NCBI GenBank assembly: GCA_933228675.1
Contig: OW121741.1
Location: forward strand, 59,426,863 to 59,490,862
Source of the DNA: Stomorhina lunata
Lineage: Eukaryota; Arthropoda; Insecta; Diptera; Rhiniidae
Length of the DNA stretch: 64,000 nt
Reading direction: 5' to 3'
In this document: positions 46,563 through 57,327 of the stretch, piece by piece
Layout of the letters: every line of letters begins with the position of its first letter
How positions within the stretch are numbered: the stretch's first letter is position 1
Made by a program: the position numbers and the translations under genes
Notes under the pieces: model-generated
Seen by the model: only the letters and a program-made list of their open reading frames with translations
What the model was told of the DNA's origin: nothing
Databases searched by the model: none

Positions 46563-47875
46563 TGGTATCTGCCCATTTTTGCAGTTTTTAACAAAAATAA
46601 GCCCGGTAAATCTCGTGTCGTTTGGGATGCTGCGGCTAAATCGAATGGAGTCTCCTTGAACTCGTTTCTACTAAAGGGACCAGACTTGCTGGCATCTTTG
46701 CCAGCTATTTTATTTTCATTTCGGTTGAAAGCAGTTGCTGTCTGTGGTGACAAATGTTCCATCAGATTTTTATTAGGCCTGAAGACAGAGATGTTCAAAG
46801 ATTTTTATGGCGTGATTGTAACCAATCTAAGCAGCCTGATGTATATGTAATGGACGTAATGATTTTCGGAACTTCGTGTGCTCCTAGCATTTCTCAATAT
46901 ATTAAAAATTTGAATGCCACTCAATATGAAAATAAATACCCTGTGGCTTCAAGGTCAATAAAATAAAATCATTATGTTGATGAATTTTTAGAATCGGCTG
47001 ACACTCCACAAGAGGCTACAGATTTAGTTTCGGAGGTAAAATTTATTCACCAACAATGTGGATTTAATATTCGAAATTGGATTTCAAACAATGAGGAGGT
47101 GATGAACACAGTGTCCAACATATCTTCTACTAGTGAAAAATGTTTGAACTTAAATGAAGAAAACAAAATAGAAAAAGTTCTTGGGGTGTTTTGGGAACAC
47201 AAAGAAGACGTTATTACGTTTAAAATTGCACCACGGTTTATAAGCAGTGAGATATTTTGCTGTAGAAAAATACCAACTAAGCGCGAAATGCTTCGTTTAG
47301 TAATGTCCATCTACGACCCCCTTGGTCTTATTGGGAATATTATCATGTATGTTAAAATCCTTCTACAAGAAGTATGGCGGTGTAAAACAGATTGGGACGA
47401 AGAAATTTCTGATGAGCTTATGGCAAAATGGATACAGTGGGTCTCAATTTTACCAGACATTCAACAAATTAAAATTCACCGCTGCTATTTAAAATGTTTA
47501 CTAAATTACGATGGCATCGATGTGCAGCTACATACTTTTGTGGATGCTAGTAAGGACGGATATGCCGCTGTGTGCTACTTTCGTCTGGTTAAAAATGAAA
47601 CAGTATTTTGTTCATTAATAGGTTCTAAAACAAGAGTCGCCCCAATGAAAATTACTTCGGTTCCACGACTTGAACTTATGGCCGCACTATTAGGTGCTAG
47701 GTTTGGAAAATTTATTTGCGATAATCACAAAATCACGATCAAAAATAAATTTTTCTGGTCAGATTCTAAAACAGTTTTGAGTTGGCTCAATTCTGATCAT
47801 AGAAAATATAGTCAATTTGTAGCCTTTCGTGTAACTGAAATTTTAGAACTGAGTTCCATGAATGATTGGCGATAG
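46563..47875 (+). pseudogene. BEL-2 reverse transcriptase and RNase H, broken
   Basis: RT fingers ([26 protein letters not shown]) lie before a frameshift near 46,750. The palm follows in the next frame ([26 protein letters not shown]). The catalytic box reads YVDEF near 46,977 instead of YVDDF, which would abolish activity. An in-frame stop lies at 46,964-46,966. The connection and RNase H occupy 47,099-47,875 (LHTFVDASKDGYAAVCYF, PRLELMAALLGAR). Confidence 0.85.
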
Positions 47876-49613
47876 ACTCCAACAAAAGAAAATGTCGCAG
47901 ATGAAGCCACTAAGTGGGCTCGAATCCCCTGAGTTTCTACAACTAGTAGATGGTTCCAGGGACCAGAATTTTTATATCATCCCCAAGATGACTGGTCAGG
48001 TGCTAAAAAATTCGACGATGCTACAACCGAGGAAATGGTACACAAATCGTTTATAATATCTACTAAGGAAAACATTATAAATGAAAAGAGATTTTCAAGG
48101 TGGAATAGGATGCTTCGAGCCACCGCTTATTTTTTCCGCTTCATTGAAAATTGTAGATCGGAGGCAAAACTAAAAGGCGAGTTAACTCTTGAAGAGCTAC
48201 GAAAGGCAGAAAACTTTTTAGTCCAGCAAGCTCAGGCTGAAAAGTATTCTACAGAAATTGCTACTTTAAAATCGAAAACAAATATTCCGAAAAATAGTGA
48301 GATTTATACGAAATCACCCTTCATAGACGAATATGGAGTTTTAAGAGTAGATGGCAGAATTGATAATGCAAATGTTCCTGAAGAACGAAAACATCCCATC
48401 ATATTGCCTAAATCAAGCTACATTACAACTTTAATTATACTTTACTACCATTCAAAATATTATCATATTAACCACGAAACGGTGATCAACGAGATTCGTC
48501 AAAAATATTTGATTTCTAAACTACGTGCTGTTTTTAAATCTATAACTCGAAATTGTCAGTGGTGTAAAATTAACAAGGTGGTGCCACAAGTTCTAGAAAT
48601 GGCTAAGTTACCTCGTACTCACCTAGCATCTTTTAAGGCGCCGTTTACATATACAGGCTTGGACTTCTTTGGACCCATGATGGTTAATGTCAATCGACAT
48701 AAGGAGAAGAGATACGGTTGTTTATTTACATGTTTGACGACCAGAGCAATTCACATAGAAATTGCTTATTCATTAACAACGTTCGTGCATCTTGGCCATT
48801 CGAAATTTTATGGCCCGAAGAGGAATTCCACTTGAATTTTTTAGCGACAACGGCACTAACTTTATTGGCGCGGAACGAGAACTTCGAGAAGTCCTTGAAG
48901 AAGTCCACCAAGATGAATTTGTTAAAACTTTTACCACTACAACAACAAAATGGAACTTCAATCCACCAGCTTCTCCACATATGGGAGGTGCTTGGGAGAG
49001 ACTTGTGCGCTCTGTCAAAACCGTTTTTTATAAAATAAACACAGGAAGGACCCCAGGTGATGAGCTCCTTTTGAGCATGATGATAGAGGTAGAAAACATT
49101 ATAAATTCTAGGCCTCTTGCCTATGTTCCCATCGATAATGAAAATGATGAGGCATTGACTCCTAACCATTTTCTATTGGGTAGTTCCAGTGGTCTAAAGC
49201 CGATGTCAACTTGTGATGACAGTGCCATAGTTTTAAAACAAAATTGGCGTATTTCGCAACAGTACGCGAACTTATTTTGGAAAAGGTGGTTGGCTGAATA
49301 TTTGCCCTCATTAACTTGCAGATCCAAATGGTTCGAAAAGCAAAAAACTTTATGTCAGGGGGACTTGGTAATTATTGTTGATCTTTCTCTCCCTAGAAAT
49401 GTTTGGCTACGAGGAAAAGTACTTGAAACGAGATTGGCAAAAGATGGACAAGTAAGAAGTGCGAAGATTCAAACTAAGAACGGTGTCATGGAAAGGCCTG
49501 TAGCGAAGCTTGCAGTTTTAGACGTGGCTTTCCGTGAAGAGCATGCCATCGAAGACCCTTCTTGTTGCGGGGGGGAATGTTGCCGCCACTGGCAAAACCG
49601 CTTAAATAATTAG
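47876..49613 (+). pseudogene. BEL-2 integrase, frameshifted
   Basis: An RNase H to integrase linker spans 47,876-48,050. The integrase zinc-binding region follows (GVLRVDGRIDNA, KHPIILPKSSY, HHxxCC-type CQWCKINK). The core has a first Asp in YTGLDFFGPM and a second in FFSDNGTNFIGA. The third region is RPLAYVPID with the BEL C-terminal domain (EALTPNHFLLGSS, FWKRWLAEYLPSL). Frame shifts at about 47,870 and 48,800 split it. The last frame (48,792-49,613) runs a short way into the right LTR. Confidence 0.86.
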
Positions 49614-50010
49614 CTCTTTTACTTAGCCTTATTTAAAATCTATCTAATCATTTTTCGAAATGTCAAAATTATCCGTTCGGAGTAAAGGCTTTGCGTGCTA
49701 GACATAGCTCCTCCATTTTATTTTAATTTTAAAACTTTGTACTTAGCTGGCTGGCGTGGTGATAAGTCTTCACTCCGGAAGATTTTCTTTAATTTTAAAT
49801 TATTTTTCTAGTGGTTTCCATACCAAAAAGTGAGTGTAATTTACTTGTTTAAATAATTCCTTTACTTATTGTTATATGTTTGTGTATTTGTCTAGGAATT
49901 TTAATATAAGAGAATTAGGTCAATAAATCTGTGTTTGAAAATTGATCTGGTGTTCCTTTTATTCAAAATCCAGTGGAAATCATTAGCGAGGCGGATTCCT
50001 CACCCCAACA
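49578..50010 (+). repeat. BEL-2 3' LTR (433 bp) with polypurine tract at 49,567-49,577
   Basis: The purine run GCGGGGGGGAA ends exactly at the LTR start TGTTGCCGCC. The LTR ends CCCCAACA at 50,010, followed by AGCTC. It has AATAAA at 49,922-49,927, a plausible polyadenylation signal. Confidence 0.92.
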
Positions 50011-50015
50011 AGCTC

Positions 50016-50678
50016 CAATGAATGATTCAGTTGACAAATCAGATACAAGTTCTAAGTGAACTGCCTTTGTTGCAAAACAACAGAACACCGCTACGTGAGC
50101 CTTGGTTGGCCTTTTACCCCTCACCTTGTAATATACCCACAATAGACCACAATAATCTACTCCAGAGTTTATAAATGGTCGAGCAGGGACAACTCCTTTT
50201 TCAGGCAGGTTACCAATTATTTGTTGATAAAGTTGTGGTCGCGCTCTAGTGCACCTTCCGCAATTTTGAATAACTGATCGTGCTGTTATCTTTCCTTTGA
50301 TTGGCCAAAACCGTGGTCTCATTATGCTTAGAAGTGCTTGAGGTCCACAGTGTTTGTACTCTTCATGCATCATTATAAATAATAGTTATATGGCAATATT
50401 ATGGGGTGTTTTGGGTCTGGTGGTAGAATGGAATGTTTTAGTCTACCTCCTACGCGAAGAATACCTTCGTCATCTAAAAATGGTGATAGGCTGCATATAG
50501 AGATACGGTTGCTAACTTGTTTGTCATCATTCAATTGTTTTATTTCAGCTACAAAATCCGAAATTTGTATGGTATGAATAATTAGAAGTAGTGAGTTGTC
50601 TAGCTGCTTGGGAATAATTGATATGTTTTTTGGTCTATATGTCTTTGGTATCCATGAGTTCCTTGTGAATCGAAGCAC
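50016..50678 (-). pseudogene. BEL-1 integrase, N-terminal half
   Basis: Frames 50,373-50,678 and 50,016-50,373, minus strand. The first has LSPFLDDEGILRVGGRL and KHPIILPYNYYL (N-terminal zinc region). The second has RPRFWPIKGK, CGRCTRARP, a catalytic Asp in NSGVDYCGLL, and TKAHVAVFCCFATKAVHLE. It stops at the BEL-2 target site and continues below 40,638. The sequence around 50,691-50,894 is the degraded RNase H-integrase linker. Confidence 0.84.
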
Positions 50679-51009
50679 ATATGTCAGAATTCATTGCAAT
50701 CTTTTAAAAGAATTTTTGTGTTGAATTTCATATATGAAATCGGTGTCAGTCTTGGGGCGACCCTTTAGTTGGCCACAACTCTTCTTTTCCATGAAGAAAC
50801 ACTGGCCCATGAAACCATAATCCACATGTAGACAGAATTGATGGTTGAAGACCTCGGGATAAACTGTCGGCAGGATTATCTTTCGATTGCACATGAGTTC
50901 ATTGTTCTGACAATGTTAATGTTTGAATAGACGATACCCTATTACCCACAAAAGTTTTATATAAATTTGATGGTGATTTTATCCAGGAAAGCACAATCTC
51001 AGAATTGGT

Positions 51010-51965
51010 TCATAAAAAGATAGGCTGATTTTGAAGTCTTAAGTCGAGTTTTGCTCTGTTACCAAGTTGAGCTGCTACTACTGCGCCACATAGCTCCAAT
51101 CGGGGTAATGTTTGTTGTTTCAAAGGTGATACTCTTGACTTTGCACAAAGCATGCGCACAGCTACTCGCCCATCCTTAGCTATTGAACAAATATATACAT
51201 CTGCGCCAAAGGCCCTTTCCGACGCATCGGCGAACACATGTAATTGTATTTTTGTTGGAATCTCATCACAGAATATATGTCGAGATATTTTGAAATTGTT
51301 TAGATTTTCCAATTCACTTCGAAATGTATTCCAAGTAGAACAAAGATTTTCTGGTAACGGTTCGACCCAATATAATGTTAGTTGCCACAACTGCTGAATA
51401 AACATCTTTGCTTGTACAACAATAGGAGCTAGGAGTCCAAGAGGATCGAAAAGCCTTGCAAGCTCTGACGTAACTGTGCGTTTCGATATTACTTGAAGAT
51501 GGTTCGTATTTACCTTAATGCAGAATTTATCAGATTGGGGCATCCAATATAATCCCAGTGTTTTTATTGTTTTGCTCATATTGTCGTTAAAATCTAAGTT
51601 GACTTCTCGGTCACTATGAGGTATATCTTTCAGCAATATTGAAGTATTTGAGCAGCATTTTCTTAGATTGAACCCATGATTTGTCAAAATAGTTCCTTTT
51701 GAGTTTCAATCGCAGTACTTAAGCTATCAGAACCACCAAGACCGTCATCCATATATACATTTTTTTTTAGCATTTGCGATCCAAGTGGATAACGGTCCAT
51801 GTTTTCCTCTACAATTCTCTGTAAGCATTTTGTAGCAAAATAAGAAGCTGCTCGAGTCCAGTATGTCACTGTATTAAGCCGATAATTCTGGATTGGTAAT
51901 GCGGGGTTTTCTCTCCATATCATCAACTGGTGTTGATGGTTGTCAGGATTAATTATTAGTACCTG
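51010..51965 (-). pseudogene. BEL-1 RT palm, connection and RNase H
   Basis: The frame 51,684-51,926 carries PALPIQNYRLNTVTYWT, CLQRIVEENM and the catalytic VYMDDGLGG (intact Asp pair). The frame 51,010-51,687 carries LARLFDPLGLLAPIVV, LHVFADASERAFGADVYI (RNase H Asp) and PRLELCGAVVAAQL. A frame shift at 51,684-51,687 joins them, and a stop ends the second near 51,010. The 5' part of the RT lies above 53,506 because a 1.5-kb repeat is inserted at 51,966. Confidence 0.85.
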
Positions 51966-53448
51966 GTAGACCGAGCCTTGCTCGGAGCTTTATGATAAGC
52001 ATTTTGAGGAAAATTTTAAAGTTTTTATATATTTTATATTATAAAGTGCTAAAATAAATTTAGAGGAAAGACATTGTAGAAATATTCAGTTAATTTTGAA
52101 TTATTTGATTTATTTTGTCCGACCAACACATAGTTTGCATAGTTTACAGTTTAACTCATTTTGAATAATTTTGGAAATTATTCATATCAACAGAAACCTC
52201 TGTCGACTCATGCGCAACAACTTTGCTAAAGATTATAGTCTGATCAAATGCACAGTTTACGATTTAATTCATTTTGAGTAGTTTTCTGTGGCGCCACCTG
52301 TCGGACTTTGCTTATTCCAATTCATAAACCTTCTTCGGCTTATCCGTAACAACTTTGCTGAAGATTATAGCATGATTAAATGTACAGCATACGATTAAAT
52401 TGACTTTGAGTAAATTTCAGTAGAGCCACCTGTCGAAATTTCTTCACACCAACTAAGAAACCTTCGTCGGCTCATGTGCAACAACTTTGCTAAAGATTGT
52501 AGCATAATTAAATGTACAGATTACGATTAAATTGACTTTGAGTAAGTTTCTGTAGCGCCACCTGTCGGAAATTATTCATACCAACTAAAAAGCCTTCGTC
52601 GGCTCATGCGCTACAACTTTGCTAAAGATCATAGCATGATCAAATGTACAGTTTACGATTTAATTAATTTTTAGTAATTTTCAGTGGCGCCATCTGTCGG
52701 AAATTAGTCTTATCAACTTTAAAACCTTCGCCGGCTTATCCGCAACATCTTCGCTAAAGAGCATAACACAATCAAATTCACAGTTTACTATTCTATAAAG
52801 AACATACATACAGAACAACATACATACAGACAAACATTCATTTGTTTAAAATAATACTAATTTTTCCCCCTTTTTATTCCCTAATTTCTAAAAGTTCCAT
52901 ATGTATATTTGGTACTTTTTTGGTGCCAATTGAATTCGGTACATTTTTTTAAAACGCATTTAACATAATGTATAATGTTCCTATTCATATTACTTTGGAG
53001 ATGTTAAGTTATCATTTTATCCCTTTTTTACCCATTTTTTCTCCAAAATCAAAAAAGTACCAAATACGTGTTTCATGTTTTTTTTACATCTATTGATTGC
53101 AGTACCAAGTTTCTTTCTATATTCTTTAGTTTAAAATATAAGAGTGGGTTAAAAAGGTGCCAAAAAAAACTATTTTCACCCTTTTTTACCCCCTATCGGA
53201 CATAGTTTCAAAAAAGTACCAAACACCTGTTCTCTTATTTTCAAAGCTGTTTAAAACGTAATTTTAATTGTGTTTCTATACCTATTACTTTAGGAGACAT
53301 ATGGTTTTCGATTTTTTCCCCTTTTTACCCGTTTTTACCCTCTTAGAGGTAAAAGTTCCAAAAGTCCCTTCTTCTTCGACCTATACATCAAAAAAGATAC
53401 CCACTGTCCAAATTTTATCAAAATCGTTAGAGCCGTTTTCGAGATAGC

Positions 53449-53479
<31 letters not shown>

Positions 53480-53505
53480 CAATTATTGCTCGTTTAAGAA
53501 TATAA
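51966..53505. mobile_element. 1.5-kb repeat insertion in BEL-1 RT, with 132-bp tandem units
   Basis: Foreign DNA separates two parts of the RT. Near the left edge is a hairpin CCGAGC-CTT-GCTCGG. It holds at least five tandem 132-bp units (about 52,130-52,800), then text repeating the theme of ACCAAATAC and CCCTTTTTACCC, then a (TA)13 run (53,454-53,479) close to the right edge. No coding motif. The edges are placed to within about 10 bp. Probably a non-autonomous element; class unknown. Confidence 0.65.
52130..52800. repeat. 132-bp tandem repeat, about five units
   Basis: Landmark AACAACTTTGC (or a variant) occurs at 52,216, 52,348, 52,480, 52,612 and 52,744, exactly 132 bp apart. Each unit also holds GCGCCACCTGTCGG, CTTCGTCGGCTCATGCG and ACGATTAAATTGACTTTGAG. 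The units differ by roughly 10-20%. Confidence 0.9.
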
Positions 53506-53830
53506 GATTTGTACATTTTTTCTATGTCTGTTGTAAAAACAAATTTAGGCATTCGAAAACGTAAAATAGAAAACAGCTCACTTTGAATAGTTGGCCCAGT
53601 ATACATTAAGTCATTTAGAGAATAGCCTGTAGACGTTTTTGCTGATGCGTCGAAAACTACTCGGAGTTTTGTGGATGTGCTGTCAGGTTTTAGAACATAA
53701 TGGTGTGGTATAAGTATTTTGGATTCGGTATGATATCCAAGTTGACTTTTTGCATGTGTCCCAAGTTCTCATATTCTCTCTTGAATTGAATGTACTGACT
53801 TTGAATATCGAAATTTTTTCTGCAGACGTT
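53506..53830 (-). pseudogene. BEL-1 RT N-terminal part
   Basis: Minus-strand text reads QFKREYENLGHMQK, then after a frame slip VLKPDSTSTKLRVVFDASAK and NDLMYTGPTIQSELF, ending near TTDIEKMY at the insertion boundary. These are the fingers and first catalytic Asp (TDIEKMY) of a BEL/Pao RT. Two frames are needed. Confidence 0.75.
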
Positions 53831-54291
53831 GCTATAGACCAGAGTTGCTCATTTCATACAGCAATTGATTATTGGCGACACCCACCACTTTGTTATGCTC
53901 TTTGAATTCAGTTGTCTTTCAGACGGCAAACATGACACATGCTTAGCTGATGTTTTGCTTGTTTTTAAAAAGCAGTGAGTAACAAAAGATGTTACCATTT
54001 CGTGATAAATAATGGAATTGGTAATCCTCAATGCCTTTTGTGTTTAAAAACATTTAAAGGGCACTGGGATTATGTTATCAAAAGACATTATAGTGTTTTT
54101 CATAGCGATATGCAAAAATATAATGAAGATGACAAAAATTAGATTTCTTCCGAAAAGAAAAATATAGATTTGAAAAAATTAAAATAATGGATAAAAGAGG
54201 AAATACATAATGATTAAAAATTTGATAAGATTCTTTAAAATAAAACATATTGTTCTTGTTTTTAATTACAATTTTATCAAAACTTTTTCGT
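53831..54291 (+). other. Foreign ~460-bp piece with a BED-type zinc-finger coding fragment
   Basis: It interrupts the BEL-1 pol frame between 54,292 and 53,830. On the plus strand, 54,023-54,142 encodes PQCLLCLKTFKGHWDYVI then KRHYSVFHSD and a stop after DDKN. The C-x2-C ... H-x4-H finger with KRHY resembles the ZBED/GTF2IRD2-like finger found in hAT-derived transposases. No catalytic domain is present. The call is tentative. Confidence 0.45.
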
Positions 54292-54939
54292 TTACTTTTG
54301 CGTTTTACTGTACCTTTCATTTTTTTTCATTTTCTCACCAATACAAAAGCATTTTGATTTTGGGCACCAATGCTCTATACTAACAAATCTATTGTATGCC
54401 ATTCGGTGGGAATGACCCAACGCTGTTGGATTCTCGTTAAAGGGAAGATTGACCATAAAACGACCATTCGAATCCGTCTGAACATGCTGATTAAAGTGGA
54501 ATTCACACAGCTTTTCTAATGGGGACATTACTTTTGCATTTGACTCTACCTTATCAAGTTTCCACAGCTGTTCGATTGATTGCTCTAATGAAGTTTCACT
54601 GTCAAGAACTGCACAAGTTAACGTTGCAGATGAGAAGTTAGCTGTGAGTTGCTTGAGTACGCCGACCACAATCGAGCCAAGCGAAGTATTTAGCAGTATG
54701 GGATAGTCGTTTGTGAGTTTTATTGTACCAGGTTGTATTAAACTAAAATAAAACTCCGCACAGAGGAGAATGTCAATTTTTCCTTGTGTATCAAAATTGG
54801 GATCCGCTAAGTGAATGTCCTTTGGTATTCTCCAGTTAGAAATATCTAGATTTCGATTCGGCTGTGCTGGTATAATTGTTGGTAAAACAAAGGCTTCCAA
54901 ATCAGTTGAGAACTCATAATACCGAGACATCATTTTCAT
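54292..54939 (-). pseudogene. BEL-1 pol: protease C-terminus to RT start
   Basis: A 215-codon frame. Early residues read IDILLCAEFYFSLIQPG (protease flap-like DUF1758 part). Then DYPILLNTSLGSIVVG, and DSNGRFMVNLPFNENP with LGHSHRMAYNRF, the junction to RT in BEL/Pao elements. The C-terminal part diverges at the insertion near 54,300. Confidence 0.78.
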
Positions 54940-54941
54940 AT

Positions 54942-55583
54942 TTACGCGATGATGGTGTTTTTTTTTTTAATTCTTCCAACACCGTTAATGGACAAAGAGG
55001 TGTCTATTGTTTTAAGAGATAAAATTTTCATGAGTCTTTCAGTCACAATATTCACTTGTAAACCTGAATCTAGTACAGCCCTAAATTCGCCTGACATACC
55101 ATTTGATGCATTGATTATAACGCTTGCAGTGGCTAGAATTACATTTTTCTGGTCTTCTGCTGATGCTGAGGATACTTCGGCAGTTTTGGCTGGTGTAGAT
55201 TCGTTTCCTGTTTGATTTGAGGATGTTGTGTTTTGAGCTTTCTTTGCTAAATGTAGTAATGTGTTGTGCTTATTGTTACATTTTCTACAGTTGCTTGAAG
55301 TACAAGTCTTAGCTAAATGATCAAAATTGAAACAGTTCACGCATAGTTTCTGCTGTCTGACCCATTTGAGTCTTTCCGGTTCTGTCATTTCCAAGAATTG
55401 CTTGCAATGATAAATGCGGTGTTTACCATTTTTGCATAGTTTGCAATTGCTGTCATTCTCCACTGATGCTATGGAAAAAACAGCCTTGCTTGCACCTTGA
55501 TGTGTAATTAACGATTTGCCAATCGACTCCATTGATTCAAATTGCAACTCCAAAAATGAGAATAATTCTTTCATAGTAGGCAC
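54942..55583 (-). pseudogene. BEL-1 gag end, zinc knuckles and protease
   Basis: A 213-codon frame with paired Cys-His motifs (CKLCKNGKHRIYHC and CVNCFNFDHLAKTC, then SNCRKCNNKHNTLLH). It ends in a retroviral-type protease start (AVLDSGLQVNIVTERLM). A short gap and a poly-T/A run near 54,960 shift the frame into the next segment. Confidence 0.83.
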
Positions 55584-56286
55584 CTCTTTGGGTTTCGATA
55601 AGGATTGAATAAACCGAATTTAGAGTATGATCCAATTTCTTCATAATTATTTGAATTAGTAAGGCATCCCAAGCGGCTATATTGATGTTCAAGTTATTAA
55701 GCGCCAACATGCATTATTTTGTTGTGTCATGAAGGGCTTTGATTGATGCAGTAGATAAAGTTCCTTTTGGTAGATTCAGTATTTTTTCTACCAGCGTGGC
55801 TACAAGAACGCGTTTATTGTTGTAACGCTCCTGAAGGAGCGTTCATGCGGTTCTGTAATTATCCTCTGACAACGTAAGATGGCTTATAAGCTTGCCACCC
55901 TCCCCCGATAAATTGGTTTTGTCTACCATCTCTAAGAATAGTTCATAAAACTTACGCCACTTTAAGCAGCCGCCATTAAAGAGGGGAACTGTTACTTTTG
56001 GCAGTGGAAGCGAACTGTGTACGGCCATCTCACTTCCTAATTGAGGTGCAAGACATCTCACTTCCTAATTGAGGTGCAAGACTTACGACTTCACTCCGTT
56101 TTCTGTTAATACTGCTAGCTTAACCAAATGATGTTGCACTGAATCTTCCAGTTCATTGTAATTTTCTTGATGCAGTCCTAACATTGATGGATCTATCGAA
56201 CTATACTTTGCCCCAGTGGACTTATATAGATTCGCCTCATTCCGATAAATTAGGATCGTTACGAATTCTGTTTTCCGTCTTTTCAA
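55584..56286 (-). pseudogene. BEL-1 gag, N-terminal part
   Basis: Frames 55,843-56,061 and 56,083-56,286. The former has LPKVTVPLFNGGCLKWRKFY (DUF1759-type capsid start) and KLISHLTLSEDNYRTA. The latter has ENYNELEDSVQHHLVKLAV, a helical N-terminal piece. A 21-bp direct repeat of CTCACTTCCTAATTGAGGTG type at 56,028-56,084 lies between them. Text below 55,843 is degraded. Confidence 0.72.
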
Positions 56287-56817
56287 ATGTTTGCCATATG
56301 ACAGTGAGTTTATTATGTTTGCTTTTATAAAACTCTTAAGTTCTTCTCTCGAGTGGAGCTTTTTTAATTGTTGAAATGATCTTTTTAATATTATTAGCCC
56401 TTACTCCTTGTTCGGCTACAAGATTCTGAATGCTTGTCATTCGTTGTGTTGAATTTGTGTTGATTCCTTTTGAATTACCAAGTCCTTAACCACTTGTGAG
56501 GGTTGTTATAAAACAGGATTCAAAAGGTTCTGATAGGTTACACTGCGTATGTGCGTAAAGTGTTGATGTCCTTATGCCTCGAATTTTGTCTCCAAGATAA
56601 GGATTTTTGTGTGGTCACCAAGTGTGTAAATGAAGAAAGAGCTACCAAGATTTGATGCGTATGTGGTCACCAAATGTAGGTGTCCTGATGATTTGAATTA
56701 TACCTCCAAGATTAAAAGATGTATGAGTGATCTTTAGAATATTTAAAGTACCTTACCGGTGGTGGGCGGAACTTCAAATATCCAAAATGTAAATGGTTGG
56801 ATTTAGTGATAATCAGT
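56287..56817 (-). other. BEL-1 5' leader
   Basis: Noncoding. It holds two diverged copies of a block with TGTGGTCACCAA (near 56,612 and 56,660) and CTCCAAGAT (near 56,591 and 56,703). No primer site could be assigned to a tRNA. Confidence 0.5.
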
Positions 56818-57323
56818 TCAAACACATGAAATTGAATTGGCACTAAGATCCTAAATGTGTTCCTTGCAAGCACTTGAACTTAAAGGAAGCCGTCTTGTAA
56901 ACAAAATTATAATCTTTATTGTACTAATAGATAAAAACGACTAACTTATTTTTATTTTTTCTTTTCTTTTATAAACTTAGTTTTTATTTAACTTAATAAA
57001 TTATTTAATTATTTAACTTAAATAAAATGTTTAGGAAATCAATAATTATGACATCAATAATTATAAAATAAAATAAATTGGTGAATCAAAATAAACCAAA
57101 ACTTATATAAGTCACGAAAGTAAAATGTTGTGTATGCAGTTAACAAAATTACGACGTAAAAACTAAAAATGTGCAGTAAGCAATTAAAGAGAACAATTGG
57201 TTAATGAACTTAAATTTATTTAAACAGAAAGAATTTACATAAATGTACATGAATATGTGTTTGTGTATTGATTATGGAGAATAAAAAATGTGTATGTATA
57301 TTTATGTACTTATGTTCTTAACA
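56818..57323 (-). repeat. BEL-1 5' LTR
   Basis: About 506 bp, plus-strand TCAAACACATGAAATTG to GTTCTTAACA. Aligned with 31,905-33,181. It contains about 120 bp (56,850-56,930) missing in the other LTR. The RAG1-type element RTN-2b begins 5 bp beyond it. Confidence 0.82.
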
Positions 57324-57327
57324 GCCA

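Larger units (their letters stand above)
40639..50010 (+). mobile_element. BEL/Pao LTR element BEL-2, nested in BEL-1 integrase
   Basis: Plus strand, opposite to its host. A 5-bp duplication AGCTC flanks it (40,634-40,638 and 50,011-50,015), and removal with one duplication rejoins the BEL-1 integrase frame. The LTR starts TGTTGCCGCCACTGG and the right LTR ends CCCCAACA. Inside: gag, protease, RT, RNase H and integrase, without an env. The left LTR is truncated by a non-LTR insertion. The coding region has several frameshifts and stops. Confidence 0.9.
31905..57323 (-). mobile_element. BEL/Pao LTR element BEL-1 with env-like ORF, expanded by nested insertions
   Basis: Its LTRs (about 31,905-33,181 and 56,818-57,323) share over 300 bp. 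Between them, on the minus strand and in order from 56.3 kb down: gag (55,843-56,286), Cys-His knuckles and protease (54,942-55,583), pol (54,939 to 39,282, in pieces), and an env-like ORF (39,292 to 33,205, in pieces). At least six foreign insertions interrupt it. Three of them (40,639-50,010; 39,438-40,097; 35,202-38,076) carry exact target duplications; the first two lie in integrase, the third in another inserted repeat. The order gag-pol-env and a polypurine tract next to the 3' LTR make the identification firm. I could not find the element's own target duplication. Confidence 0.88.

Noticed and set aside
52130..52800. 132-bp repeats as a CRISPR array
   Set aside because: Contiguous similar units with no unique spacers; they form a tandem repeat.
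31905..57323. A 5-bp duplication for BEL-1 itself
   Set aside because: The right flank (GCCAT, after removing RTN-2b) has no counterpart at the left flank, and the exact left LTR edge is uncertain.
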